Source of the DNA: Molossus alvarezi
Taxonomy: Eukaryota > Chordata > Mammalia > Chiroptera > Molossidae
Direction: 5' to 3'
Length of the DNA: 64,000 bases
Assembly: GCA_037176705.1 (NCBI GenBank)
Contig: CM073887.1
Span: 88,732,348-88,796,347 of the forward strand
This document shows, one piece after another, positions 1-12,261 of this stretch (its first letter is position 1; each line of letters starts with the position of its first letter). The notes beneath the pieces were generated by a model. The model was not told where the DNA came from. It searched no databases and was given only the letters and a program-made list of their open reading frames with translations. Made by a program: the position numbers and the translations under genes.

Positions 1-3000
1 GTCTCTACAAGTTCAAGAAGATTGAAATTATATCAAGCATCTTCTCAGATCACAATGGTATGCAATTAGTAATCAAATGCAACAAGAACATGCAAAGACA
101 TTTGAAAACATGGAAGCTAAATAGCAGTTATTCAACAATGAATGGGTTACCATGGAAATCAAGGAAGAAATTAGAAACTTCCTGGAAACCAATGAAAATG
201 AACACACAACAACACAAAATTTATGGGATACAGCAAAAGCAGTTCTGACAGGGAAGTTCATAGCACTACAGGCCTACCTCAAGAAGCAAGAAAAAATCTC
301 TAATAGACTATCTAACCTCACAACTTAAAGAACAAGAAAACAAGCAAAAAGAAAACCCCAGAGCAAGTAGAAGGAAGGAAATAGTAAAGATCAGAGCAGA
401 AATCAATGATATGAAGACCAAAAAAAAAAAAAAACAATTCAAAGGATCAATGAAACAAAGAGCTGGTTCTTTGAAAAGATAAACAAGATTGATGGACCTT
501 AGCTAAAATCACCAAGAAACAAAAGAGGGAACCCAAATACACAAATTCAGAAATGAAAGAGGAGAAATAATAACTGACACCACAGAAATACAACAGATTG
601 TTAACAAATATTATGAGCAATTATATGGCAACAGATTTGGCATCTAAGCAAAATGGACCCATTTCTAGAAACACATTGTCTCCCAAAACTGAACCAAGAA
701 GAGATAGAAAACTTGAACAGACCAATAACAACAGAAGAAATTGAAGATGGAATCAAGACTATCCCAGCAAACAAAAGCCCAGGCCCAGACGGCTTTACGG
801 GGGAATTTTACCGAATATTCAAAGAACTAGTACTCATTCTCCTCAAACTATTTTAAAAAATTCAAGAAGAAGGAAGACTTCCAAAATCATTTTATGAGGC
901 CAGCATAATTCTAATTCCAAAACCAGAAAATGACACTACAAAAAAAGAAACCTACAGACCAATATCCCCGATGACCATAGATGCCAAAATCCTGAACAAA
1001 ATACTAGCAAACCGAATCCAGCAAAACATCAAAAAAATTATTCGCCATGACCAAGTGGGATTCATCCCAGGGATGCAAGGCTGGTACAATTTTTGCAAAT
1101 CAATAAATGTGATACACCACATAAACAAAATGAAAGATAAAAATATGATCATATAAATAGACACTGAAAAAGCATTTGACAAAATTCAGCACCCATTTCT
1201 GATAAAAACACTTAGCAATCTGGAAATAGAGGGATCATATCTCGACATAATAAAGGCCATATATGTAAGACCTACAGCCAACATCATACTCAATGGGCAA
1301 AAATTAAAAGCATTTCCCTAAAGAACAGGAACAAGACAAGGATGCCCACTTTTGCCACTCTTATTTAACATAGTACTGGAAGTCTTAGCCACAGCAATCA
1401 GACAGGAAGAAAAAATAAAGGGGATCCAAATTGGAAAGGAGGAAATGAAACTGTCATTATTAGCAGATGCAATGATACTATACGTAGAACACCCCAAAGA
1501 CTCCATCAAAAATTTACTAGATTTAATAAATGAATTTGGCAAAGTAGCAGGATACACAATTAATGTCAAGAAATCGACGGCATTCTTATACACCAATGAT
1601 AAACTCACAGACAGTGAAACTGAAAAACAATCCCATTTACCAATGTGGCAAAAAAATTAAGATACCTAGGAATAAACTTAACCAAAGAAATAAAGGACCT
1701 ATTCGCAGAAAACTACAGGTCATTGAAAAAAAGAAATAGAGGAAGATATAAAAAAGTGGAAGCACATACCTTGTTCATAGATTGGAAGAATTAACATCAT
1801 TAAAATGTCCATACTACCCAAAGCAACCTATAGATTCAATACAATCCCCATCAAAATACCAATGACATACTTCACAGACCTAGAATAAATACTTCAAAAG
1901 TTCATATGGAACCAAAAAAAACCTCGAATAGCCACAGCAATCTTGAAAAGAAGAACAAAGTTGGATGGATCACATTACCAGATTGCAGGTTATACTACAA
2001 ATCCACTGTAATCAAGACAGCCTGGTACTGGCACAATTACAGGCATATAGACCAGTGGAACAAAACAGAGAACCCAGAAATGGACCCAAGGCAATATGCT
2101 CAATTAATATTTGACAAAGGTGGCAAGAGCATACAGTGGAGTAAGGACAGCCTCTTTAATAATGGTGTTGGAAAAATTGGACAGCTACATGCAAAAAAAT
2201 CAAACTAGATTATCAACTTACACCATACACAAGAATAAACTCAAAATAGATAAAAGACTTAAATGTGACTCATGAATCCATAAAAATCCTAGAAGAAACT
2301 GTAGGCAACAAAATTTCAGACATTGTACGCAGCAGAATTTTCACTGATACATCACCTAAGGCAATAGAAATAAAGGAAAAAATGAACACATGGGACTACA
2401 TCAAACTCAAAAGCTGCTGCACAGCAAAAGATACGATCATTAAAATGGAAAGGCAACCCACTGTATGGGAGAGCATCATTGCCAATGATATATCAGATAA
2501 GGGGGTAATTTCCAATATATAGAGAGTGCTCATACAACTCAATAAAAGGAAGACAATGAACCCAATTAAAAAATGGGTAGAGGAACTAAATAGACACCTC
2601 TCCAAAAAGGACATAGAAATGGCCAAGAGATATATGAAGAAATGCTCAACATCACTAATCATCAGAGAGATGCAAATTAAAACAACAATGAGGTATCACC
2701 TCACACCTGTCAGAATGGCTGCCATCAACAAATCATCAAACAAGTGTTGGCGAGGGTGTGGAGAAAAGGGGATTCTAGTACACTGCTGGTGGGAATGCAG
2801 ACTGGTGCAGCCACTATGGAAAACAATATGGTGTTACCTCAAAAAATTAAGAATTGAACTGCCATTTGACCCAGTGATCTCCCTTCTTGGAATATACCCT
2901 AAGAAGCTTGAAACACTGATCAGAAAGAATATATAAACCCCTGTGTTCATAGCAGTGTTATTTAGAATAACTAAGATCTGAAAACAGCCCAAGTGTCCAT

Positions 3001-3405
3001 CAGTAGATGAGTGAATAAAACAGCTGTGGTACATATACACAATGGAGTACTATGCAGGTATAAGAAGGAAAGATCTCTTATCCTTCGAGATGACATGGAG
3101 GGGCCTGGAAAGTATTACCCTAAGTGAAACAAGCCAAGCAGAGAAAGACAAATATCACATGATCTCACTTATTTGTAGAATATAATGAACAGTCTGAGGA
3201 ATAGAGTGGACGCAGAGACGTGGAAGTAGGGTACAGACTGACAACCCTCAGAAGAAGGCGTGTTGGGGGGAGGGAAGAGATAAACCAGAAAACTTACATG
3301 CATGTACGCATAACTGATGGACAACAAAGCCGGGGGTGGGGATGTGAAAGGGGAAAAAAGGAGAAACATCTGTAACAAAAATAAATTCATAAAAAAATTT
3401 TAAAA
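1..3405 (+). mobile_element. L1 LINE, 3' part: ORF2 (endonuclease end to C-terminus) and 3' UTR, inactive
   Basis: This is the sense-strand remainder of an L1. It opens in the last part of the ORF2 endonuclease domain (SIFSDHNGM, which includes the SDH motif, near 37-65). The reverse transcriptase follows at about 650-1,700, with recognisable blocks [13 protein letters not shown] near 775-815, YRPIS near 955, and AFDKIQHPF near 1,170. The catalytic box that is normally F/YADD reads LLADAMILY near 1,465-1,483, so one of the paired aspartates is lost. The frame is broken by several stops and indels, for example at 855 and 1,157. The C-terminal [12 protein letters not shown] block is at about 2,785-2,822 and the 3' UTR ends in an A-rich tail near 3,400. 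The element runs off the left edge of the window. Family assignment is firm; subfamily is not attempted. Confidence 0.93.
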
Positions 3406-3718
3406 ATGATTATTGATAGGTACATATTTATTTTTATTTTATTCTTTATGTTTCTTTCTGTCTTCTTAAATAAGTCTCTTACACATTTTTTGGTTTGGTG
3501 TTAATGAAGTGCTGTAATAGTCTTTTGTCTAGGAAAGTCTTTATTTCTCTTTCATTTTTAATATAAGGCCCTGGCTGGGCTGAGATTTTGGTCCTTTATA
3601 ACTCAGAAAGCTGATTAATGGCAACCTGTGGAACTTGAACTATTTAGCTTGTTATTGCCATTTTTTCCATCATTTTTCTTAGTTTATACTTTTTTTCTCA
3701 TTTATTATTATTATTATT
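3406..3718 (-). mobile_element. Antisense L1 fragment
   Basis: T-rich sequence directly abutting the sense L1 tail. It begins with ATTATTGATAGGTACATATT, which also occurs in the antisense L1 near 8,370 and 55,885. It continues with ORF1-like antisense text (a short run around GGAAAGTCTTTATTTC near 3,532-3,547). Too degraded to give a frame. Confidence 0.6.
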
Positions 3719-3947
3719 TTAATCCTCACCCAAGGATATTTTTTCATTTTTCTTCAGATAGAGTGGGACGGGGAGAGAGAGAGAGAGGTCGATCTGAGAG
3801 AGACGTATTAATTGGTCGCCTCCACATGACTCCGAGCAGGGCAGGGTTCGACCCACAACCAAGGTATGTGCCCTTGACTGGAATCAAGCTTGGGGCTCTT
3901 CGATCCATGGGCCGATGCTTTAACCACTGAGCAGAACTGGCCAGGGC
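3719..3947 (-). mobile_element. Ves SINE (antisense)
   Basis: Reading the minus strand, the element begins with a tRNA-like head (GCCCTGGCCAGTTCTGCTC at 3,929-3,947), then a region with pol III box B-like GGTTCGA equivalents. A CT-rich stretch (the GA run at 3,772-3,787 on the plus strand) and the tail ATCCTTGGGTGAGGATT follow near 3,720. Structure matches the full-length long-tail Ves type seen repeatedly in this window. Confidence 0.88.
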
Positions 3948-4059
3948 TCTTAATTATTTTTAAATTTTTTTCTTACTTTTCTTTTTAAATTTGGTTTTAT
4001 TTAATTTATTTTTTCATTTAAAAATGTTTTCTTCCTCCTGTTTTTTTCGTCTTATTTTG

Positions 4060-5160
<1,101 letters not shown>

Positions 5161-5222
5161 CCTGGGTCCTCATGGACACCCAGGTAACAAAAATAATAAA
5201 GAACCTGAAATTTAAGCAGCAT

Positions 5223-5790
5223 GAAATTCAGTAGTTAGTAACACATTGGTGTTTTGATAGAAATTGCATTGAATCTCTAGATTCTTTTGAGTAGTATGGA
5301 CTTTTTAATGATGTTAATTCTTCCTATCCATTAGCATGGTATATATTTTCATTTATTTCTTTCTTCTTCAGTTTCTTTCTTCAGTGTCTTATAGTTTTTC
5401 TAGTATGGGTCCTTTTACCTCCTTGGTTAAATTTATTCCTAGGTGTTTTATTTTATTTTAGACACAATTGTAAATGGGATTGTTTTCTTAGTTTTCCCTT
5501 CTGATTGTTCATTATTAGAGTATAAAAATGCAACTGATTTCTGAATATTTATTATGTACCCTGCTACTTTACCAAAATTATTTATCAGTTTTAATAGTTA
5601 TTTTCTGGAGTCTTTAGGGTTTTTTATATATAATATAATGTCATCAATGATAAAAAATAATGCAAAAATAATACAAATAATGATAGATTTACTTCTTCCT
5701 TTTCAATTTGGATTCTTTTTATTTATTCTCCTTATCTGATTGCTAGCGCTAGGATTTCCAATACTATGTTGAATAAGAGTGGTGCAAGCA
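5223..5790 (-). mobile_element. Antisense L1 ORF2 fragment left of the first Ves
   Basis: Plus-strand text is the reverse complement of the L1 ORF2 reverse-transcriptase region. For example, the stretch around 5,550-5,640 corresponds to the FGKVAGY and DSIKNL area seen in sense orientation at 1,495-1,555. The homology shared with the second duplication copy begins within it, near 5,693. Confidence 0.85.
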
Positions 5791-5999
5791 GCCCTGGGCA
5801 GTTTGTCTCAGTGGTTAGAGCATTGGCCTAAGGACTGAGGAGTTGGGGATTCAATTCAGGGACACGTACCTCCATTGTGGTTTAGTCCCTGGCCCTAGTC
5901 TGGGTCGTATGGCAGGCGACTAGTTGGTGTGCCTCTCTCACATCGTTTCTCTCTCTCTTTCTCTCTCCCCTCCTCCACTCTATCTGAAGATTAAAAAAA
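5791..5999 (+). mobile_element. Ves SINE
   Basis: Sense Ves starting GCCCTGGGCAGTTTGTCTCA and ending in ATCTGAAGATTAAAAAAA. The L1 context repeats around it (AAGAGTGGTG before, GAAGAGTGGTG after), which suggests a short target duplication. The same insertion is at 53,181 in copy B, so it predates the duplication. Confidence 0.9.
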
Positions 6000-6838
6000 T
6001 GAAGAGTGGTGAAAGTGGATATCCCTGTCTTATTCCTGATCTTAAGGAAAACAATTAATTTTTCCTTATTTAGTATGATATTAGCTATGGGTTTGTCATA
6101 TATGGCTTTATTATGTTGCGGTATGTTCCCTCTATTCCCACTTTGCTGAGAGTGTTTATCATAAATGGCTACTGGATTTTGTCAAATGAATTTTCAGCAT
6201 AGATATGATCAAATGATTTTTATTGTTAATTTTGTTTATGTGTTGTATCACTTTAATTGATTTGCAGATATTGTAGCAAACCTTGCACCCAGGAATAAAT
6301 TCCACTTGATGATGGTTTATGATCTTTTTAATGTATTGCTGAATTTATAATGAATTGCTGAATTTATTGAGGATTTTTGCATCTATGTTCTTTAGGGATA
6401 TTGGCCTTTAATTTTTTTTCTTTGTAGTGTCTTTATCTGGTTTTAGAATCATGATAATGCTGGCCATCTACAATGAGCTTAAGAGTTTTTCTTCCTCTTG
6501 AATTTTTTAGACTAGTTTGAGAAGGACAGGTGTTAGTTCTTCTTTATATGTTTGGTGAATTTTACCTGTGAAGCCATGTGTGCCAGGAAATTTTATTGGA
6601 AGTTTTTAAATTATTGCTTTGATTTTGTTAGTTGTAATCAGTCTGTTCAGATTATTTTTCTTGAATCAATGTGGAAAATTGTATGTTTCTAGGATGTATT
6701 CTTTTATCTAGATTGCCCAATTTGTTGGCATATAATTGTTCATAACATTTTTTCATAATCCTTTGTATTTCTGTGGTGTAAGTTGTTACTGCTCCTTCAT
6801 TTCTGAATTTATTTATTTTGGTTCTCTCTCTCTCTCTT
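6000..6838 (-). mobile_element. Antisense L1 ORF2, reverse-transcriptase to endonuclease region
   Basis: Continuous antisense L1 ORF2 text. The minus strand between about 6,861 and 6,652 reads an L1 segment with the EIQRIMKKCYEQLYANKL block near 6,710-6,765. Colinear with 53,382-54,220 in copy B at about 95% identity. Confidence 0.88.
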
Positions 6839-7110
6839 TTTTTATCCTCACCTGAGGACATTTTTGTACATTAATCCTCAGATAGAGCTGGATTTTGTAC
6901 ATTAATCCTCAGATAGAGCTGGAGGGAGGGAGAGAGAGAGAAAGAGAGAGAGAGAATCAATGTGAGAGAAACAAATCGATCGGTTGCTACCCGCACAATC
7001 CCAACTGGGGCCAGGGACAAACCGCAACTGAGGTACATGCCCTAGGCCAGAATCAAACCTGGGACTCTTTGGTTTACAGGTGACACTTGTACTGCTGAGC
7101 CATACCAGCA

Positions 7111-7117
<7 letters not shown>
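6839..7117 (-). mobile_element. Ves SINE with a 31-bp internal tandem duplication, then (CT)n
   Basis: Antisense Ves with the tail on the left (CCTCACCTGAGGACATTT) and the head at the right end (GCCCTTGCTGGTATGGC on the minus strand). A 31-bp segment beginning TTTTGTACATTAATCCTC is present twice in tandem at about 6,866-6,927 but once in the partner element at 54,226. A CT run follows the head at 7,118-7,143, and L1 resumes after it. Confidence 0.88.
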
Positions 7118-7143
<26 letters not shown>

Positions 7144-7150
<7 letters not shown>

Positions 7151-7556
7151 GATGAGTCTGGTTAAAAGTTTATCAATCTTTTTTATATTTTCAAAGAACT
7201 TGCTTTTGGTTTTATTGATCTTTGTATTTTTTTAGACTCTATTTTGTTCATTTTCTCTCTGATTTTTATTCTGTTCTTATGTTTACTCATTTTGGGCTTG
7301 GTTTGTAGTTTCTTTTCTAATTCCTTTAAGTGTAAGGTTAAATTTATTGAGACATTTTTTTCTTAAAATAGGCCTGTGATGCTATTATACATGTCTCTCT
7401 TAAGATGGATTTACTGTGTTCCATACATTTGTGTTGGTGTGTTTCATTTTCAATTATCTCAAGGTATCTTTAGATTTCTTCCTCAAAGTCATCGTTCACC
7501 CATTCATTGTTTAGTAACGTTATTTAGCTTCCATGTGCTTGTGTGTTTTTCAGTCT
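7144..7556 (-). mobile_element. Antisense L1 ORF2 (endonuclease-proximal)
   Basis: Resumes the same antisense L1 interrupted by the flanking Ves elements. Colinear with 54,480-55,070 in copy B, where an extra SINE-derived insertion is present. Confidence 0.85.
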
Positions 7557-7806
7557 TTTTTCTTTTATTTTCACCCGAGGACATTTTTGCATTCATCTTC
7601 AGATAGAGTGAGAGGGAGAGAGGGAGGAAGAGAGAGAGAGAAACATCAATGTGAGAGAGACACATGAACTCACTGCCACCCACATGACCCCAACGAGGTC
7701 TGGGGACAAATTGCAACTTAGGTACGTGCCCTTGGCAGGAACCAAACCCAGGTCTCTCTGGACTGCAGGGTGATACTCTAACTGCTGAGCCAAACCGGCC
7801 AGGGCT
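7557..7806 (-). mobile_element. Ves SINE (antisense)
   Basis: Tail TCACCCGAGGACATTTTTGC on the plus strand at about 7,569-7,588 and head GCCCTGGCCGGTTTGGCTC on the minus strand at 7,788-7,806. Shared with copy B at 55,072-55,313, so it was in place before duplication. Confidence 0.92.
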
Positions 7807-8690
7807 AGTTTTTTTTCTTTATAATTTATTTCTAGTTTCATATTGTTGTGGTCAGAGAGGATGCGTGATATGATTTAAATCTTCTTATTAAGTGAGACTT
7901 TTGTGTGGTAATGTGTGGTGTATTCTGGAAAATGTCCCATGTGCAATTGAAAAGAATTTATATGTTGCTATTTTGGGATGAAATGCTCTGAAAATGTCAA
8001 TTTAATCTATCTGGTCTAGTGTGTTCACCACTATTTGATTCATATATTTAGGTGCTCCTATGTTGGGTAGGTAAATCTTTACAAGCTTTATATCTCTTGT
8101 TGAATTAATTATCATGTAAGGTCCTTCTTTGTCTCTTACAATAGCCTTTGTTTTCAAGTCTATCTTGTCTGATATCAGTATTGCTACCCTGCTCTTTTAA
8201 AATTTCCATTAGCACAATATACCTTTTTCATCTGATTACTTTCAGTCTGTGTGTATCTTTCATGCTCAGATGGGTCTCTTGAAGACAGCATATGCATGGG
8301 TCTTGTTTTCTTATTCATTCAGCTACCCTACATGTTTTGATTGGAACATTTAAACCATTGACATTTAAAGTGATTATTGATAGGTAGATATTTATTGCCA
8401 TTTTATTCTTCATAACTATAAACCTTTTTTCCTTCTTGTTTAAGAAGCCCCTTTAATGATTTTTGTAAATGTACTCCTTTAGGGCTTTGATCATCGTTTT
8501 TACCATATCACCGTAATAAGATGCTATAATCCAGCCTAACAGTAGAAGCTTTTGGGACATCAAAAGTCAAGCCTCTATCCTCATGGACCATGATAAAGGG
8601 AGAAATAGAAGCAGAAAGTGAAAGTTCTAGCAAAATAATTATAGTAATTTAAAAATTATAATTAAGTGCTCTCTCTACCTGGACATCTTT
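7807..8690 (-). mobile_element. Antisense L1 ORF2 / ORF1 junction region
   Basis: L1 antisense text continues to about 8,470 (for example GTGATTATTGATAGGTAGA near 8,369), followed by degraded sequence. Identity with copy B rises sharply here, near 7,915: before that point the copies differ every few bases (7,830-7,912), after it almost nowhere. Confidence 0.75.
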
Positions 8691-8900
8691 ATTTTTTATC
8701 TTTATTGGTAAAAATATTACAGGTGTCCCCATTTTTCCCCTATTGACCCCCTCCTCCAAACTATTGTCTGTGTCCATTGGTTGTGCACATATGCATTTAA
8801 ATTCTTTGGTTTATCTCTTCCCACCTCCCCTCCACCCCACCTCTTTCTCTCTGAGGTTTGTCAGTCTGTTCCTTATGGACATCTTATGTTAAAAGTTTAC
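8690..8900 (-). mobile_element. L1 3' UTR fragment (antisense)
   Basis: TTTATTGGTAAAAATATTAC followed by a C-rich run and a TTCTTTGGTTTATCTCTTCC segment. The same series of words occurs at 14,785-14,940, 34,480-34,620 and 38,860-39,010, which are antisense L1 3' UTRs. Confidence 0.75.
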
Positions 8901-11900
8901 GTTTACAACTTCCACTTTAGTAAAACCAAGTTTTATTTTGACCTCCAATTAGTACATTTCCACTTTATTAACTCATCCATGAGAATGATGTTTTTCCTGT
9001 GTCTAAATCATTTTGAACTTAATTTTATCAAGTTTCATTGTTTACGCACAAACTATTCTTGACAGTTTTTCAGTCTGCACTGTCATCCCTCAATGGGTCA
9101 TCAGTGGTGAGGATGCTATTTGATGTTGTAGGTGATGATGTAATTGGTAACCTTTGTAAACTCTTCACAGTGCTTCTCTGAAGGTTTATGAAGAAAGCAT
9201 GCAAATGGGAAAAGTTTCTAATAGCAATAGACCAGAAGGAGCAGAAGGAGCAGAAGGAGCAGACTGCCGTGTTTCCTTATGATAGCAGTGATACAATATA
9301 TGTCAGTTCCAGGGAGCTGATAAATCTTAGCTCTGAGGTGGTGGTGAGGTGGCAGGGGCAATGTGTAACCACCTGTTCCAGGTTCCCGGTGACCTGATGT
9401 CTCCTCTTGGAGAGCAGTACTGTGCAAGCGTGCAGACAGTGATTGGCTGCCCATGCTGTTCATAAGTAAAAGCAACTGGCTGCAACAAAGTCTAAGTAGC
9501 TGAGGCTTCATTATTTATGAAGCAGGCTTGGGAGAAGAAGATTCTAAGAGTGCAATAGCAAACTCCCTTCTTTCCCCCAAGAAAAACAGCTGACTGGGGC
9601 ATAATCCTAAGAAAGAACAGAAGCCCGTGTCATATGCATTTTCTATGTTATAATTGTTTTAATCTTATAGATGGTAAATCATATATTATCATTATCATGT
9701 GGCAGGCCTTGCGAGTTCCCACTGAAGCAACTTTATCCGTCAAGCTTGCTAGTGGAATTGGTTGGTTTAGAGAAAAGACTTTTATTTTCTGATTGACTTC
9801 CAGTCATTGACAATAGGCATAGATATCTGAGTTCTACTGACAGGGATAACATTTAAAATATGACAATAAGCTTGCAATAGGCCACACTGTGTGCTGGGGC
9901 ATAGGGAGATTGTTCTGGTAACTGGCTGTGTGTTCCCTGTGGAGGGGTCTTCACTACAGTGTACTTGCCCTCTTCCTCACGCCACTGCCCAGTCTCAGGG
10001 GCCTGAGTCATTGGATGGGTGAGTTTGGAAGATAGAGTTAAGCATTCATAGCTCAACACATTCCTATCTTATTGGGAGGAACTCTGCCAGCATTCTTTCT
10101 TTCCTTTTCCATTCTTCTATAAATATAACCGGAGCAGTCCATTCAAGGCCCAGTGTTGTCCAGAATTAGCAGTAGCTGTGACGGAAAGAAAGTCTGCCTA
10201 CATGAGGGGTGAAGTATCAGTGAGCCCAATTTTCCTGCAAACTTAAGAATTTCTTTATTACCGGGTCCATTGGTAAAAAAACTGATATTTTAATCTTTCA
10301 TGTCTTGTCTGCTATGATTATCTCTCAAGTGGCTCTGAATTTTGGTTGGAGAAATAGATGTGATTTATTGTTCATAATTGTTATTATTACTATGAACACT
10401 CCAACCTCATATACAAAAGTAATATATATGCTCTGGCTGTAGAAGGAGACTGCTTGAAAGAAATTCTTGTATTAAATACACATCTTTAAATTCTTGTATT
10501 AAATATATAATTAATACATGTTTATTATAGAAAAACTAGAAAACATAAACAAATAAATAACAGAAAACTTTTTTTTTTAACTTCAAAAAAACTTTTTTTT
10601 TTGCTTATAAGATTACTCTCCTTTTTGTATCTTTGTCTTCCTCTCTCTTCTCTATATATTTTTCTTTCTTTTCTTCTTCTCTTTTCATTTTGGGGTTGTC
10701 TCTATTGCTTCCCAGACAAGTTCATAGGAGGAGTAGCAAAATGCTGATGTTGGGGACAATTCCTTTGTGTCTCAATCCAAACCCTGCATTGGTTGTTTCT
10801 CCTGACGGAATTGGACGAGTGGACTGTGTGGCTCACCTGGCAAGAGAGAAGTGACGTATGTGGAAGAATTTGTAGTGTGCAAAGCATTAAGAATGTCTTC
10901 TCTATCCCCTAATCTCTTGCCCCCTAATTTTTCTTTGTTTAGCCCAGGCTAGATAAGGATACTGGGGTTACTTAGATTATTTTGCAGTTGCTGTCACTGT
11001 TGTCAGAATATTTCAGAGGCCTGATGACTTGAGATATATAGCAGAAGTTTATCACTTTTTGTTCTCTGCTTCCATTTACCTTTCTTCTTGTAACAGCACC
11101 CTGGTTCCCCCCTAGGAATAATCTGTTCCCTAGTGTTTGAGCTAAGCCTCAAGAAGAGTTGACTCGACTCCAGAGTGCTTGGGTGACCATAGGACCATGC
11201 TTGGGCATTCAGAGCATTGTATTCCAAGAGACACAGTGATTATTTTAAGAATGGACATATGAACTAGTTAGAGCCAATGAGACTTATGGAAATGTATGCT
11301 TAGACTTCAGCCTTTTAGCATGTAGGCCTGAAACTGCCGTTGACCATCTTGCCACACGAGGAGCCTGCAAATGAAGCATCTGAATGTTCAGAGTCGAGGA
11401 TAACATCGTTTGAATTTCTGAATTCAGACACAGAAACACTCCTGCATTTTTTAGTTAAGTGACCCAGTAAATTTTTATTTTTGCTTGAACTATTTATTTT
11501 TGTCTTTTACAACCAAAATGGTTCTAACAAGGTCTAGGTGGGCTAAAGAATTGCTATATCTGCCAGTTGACTAGAAGTGACCAAGCTTCCTGGCTTACAG
11601 CTGCCAGCATTACTGATTCACCAACTGTCTGCACTACACGAGAGGTTAAATACACCTCTCATCAAGACTTAGCTTTTGAGATTTACAAATGAAATTGGTT
11701 AAAATATAATATTTAGCCATTCTGGCTGGCAGCAAAGACACTTGGTTTGATGCGGCTAGTGGTGCCAGTTTCAGAATTAATATAATGATTTTGTGTCAAA
11801 ACAATAACAGAAGAAATCACCTGGAAGGGTAATTCAATCACTTCGGCCTTCTCGCCCCTGGTAAATGGCACTGAGCTGACTGCCTGCCTTTGTTAGATGC

Positions 11901-12260
11901 AGGTTCAGGCAAAGCTAGTGCAAGCCAGTTTAGGTTTAGAAAACAGCTTTGGGAACGCTGTGCTGTCTTAAAGGCAAGAATGCTCTTGTAATGACTTTCT
12001 AAGAGGTAATGGCAGCTCAGTGAGGCCCGTGTGGGAGGCAGCTGTGAGCTCAAATTAGGGGAAGGGGAGCTTCTTTCATTTATGTCTTTGTTCAGTTAGA
12101 GTGTTTATTCAAGCATTCTAAGTGCCAGGTGCTGGTGTTTAACAGTGGTCTGCAGTGCTGCACCTCTGCTCACATAAAGTCTAGGAGGAAATCTGACAAC
12201 AAACAAACAGAAATGAATAGAATAATGTAATATAGCTAACATTTGTGTACAGAGTTCTGA
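8900..12260. other. Non-repetitive core of the segmental duplication, no gene recognised
   Basis: About 3.3 kb without a Ves or young L1. Visible items are a short GAGCAGAAG tandem at 9,238-9,261, a TATAAATATA word at 10,120-10,129, and a possible acceptor-preceded open stretch at about 10,719-10,852. A 3' LTR/MaLR-like tail with an AATAAATTT-like word lies near 11,340-11,530. Open frames up to about 97 codons exist but none has a recognised domain, and I regard them as chance. The nearly perfect match to 56,400-59,780 is due to duplication, and frame preservation alone is not evidence of coding. Confidence 0.5.
11225..11535 (+). repeat. Possible MaLR/MLT-like LTR end
   Basis: The order AGAGCCAATGAGACTTATGG, a central GACATCG-like stretch (ATAACATCGTTTGAATTTCT), then TTAAGTGACCCAGTAAATTT and a CAACCAAAATGGTTCTAAC end resembles old mammalian LTRs. 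Only the word order supports this; a RepeatMasker run would decide. Confidence 0.35.
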
Positions 12261-12261
12261 G

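Noticed and set aside
9188..9511. Overlapping open frames on both strands in the duplicated core, preserved at 56,699-57,022
   Set aside because: Both strands are open because of a GAGCAGAAG tandem. Their preservation in the second copy reflects near-perfect duplication, not selection, and neither product has a recognisable domain.
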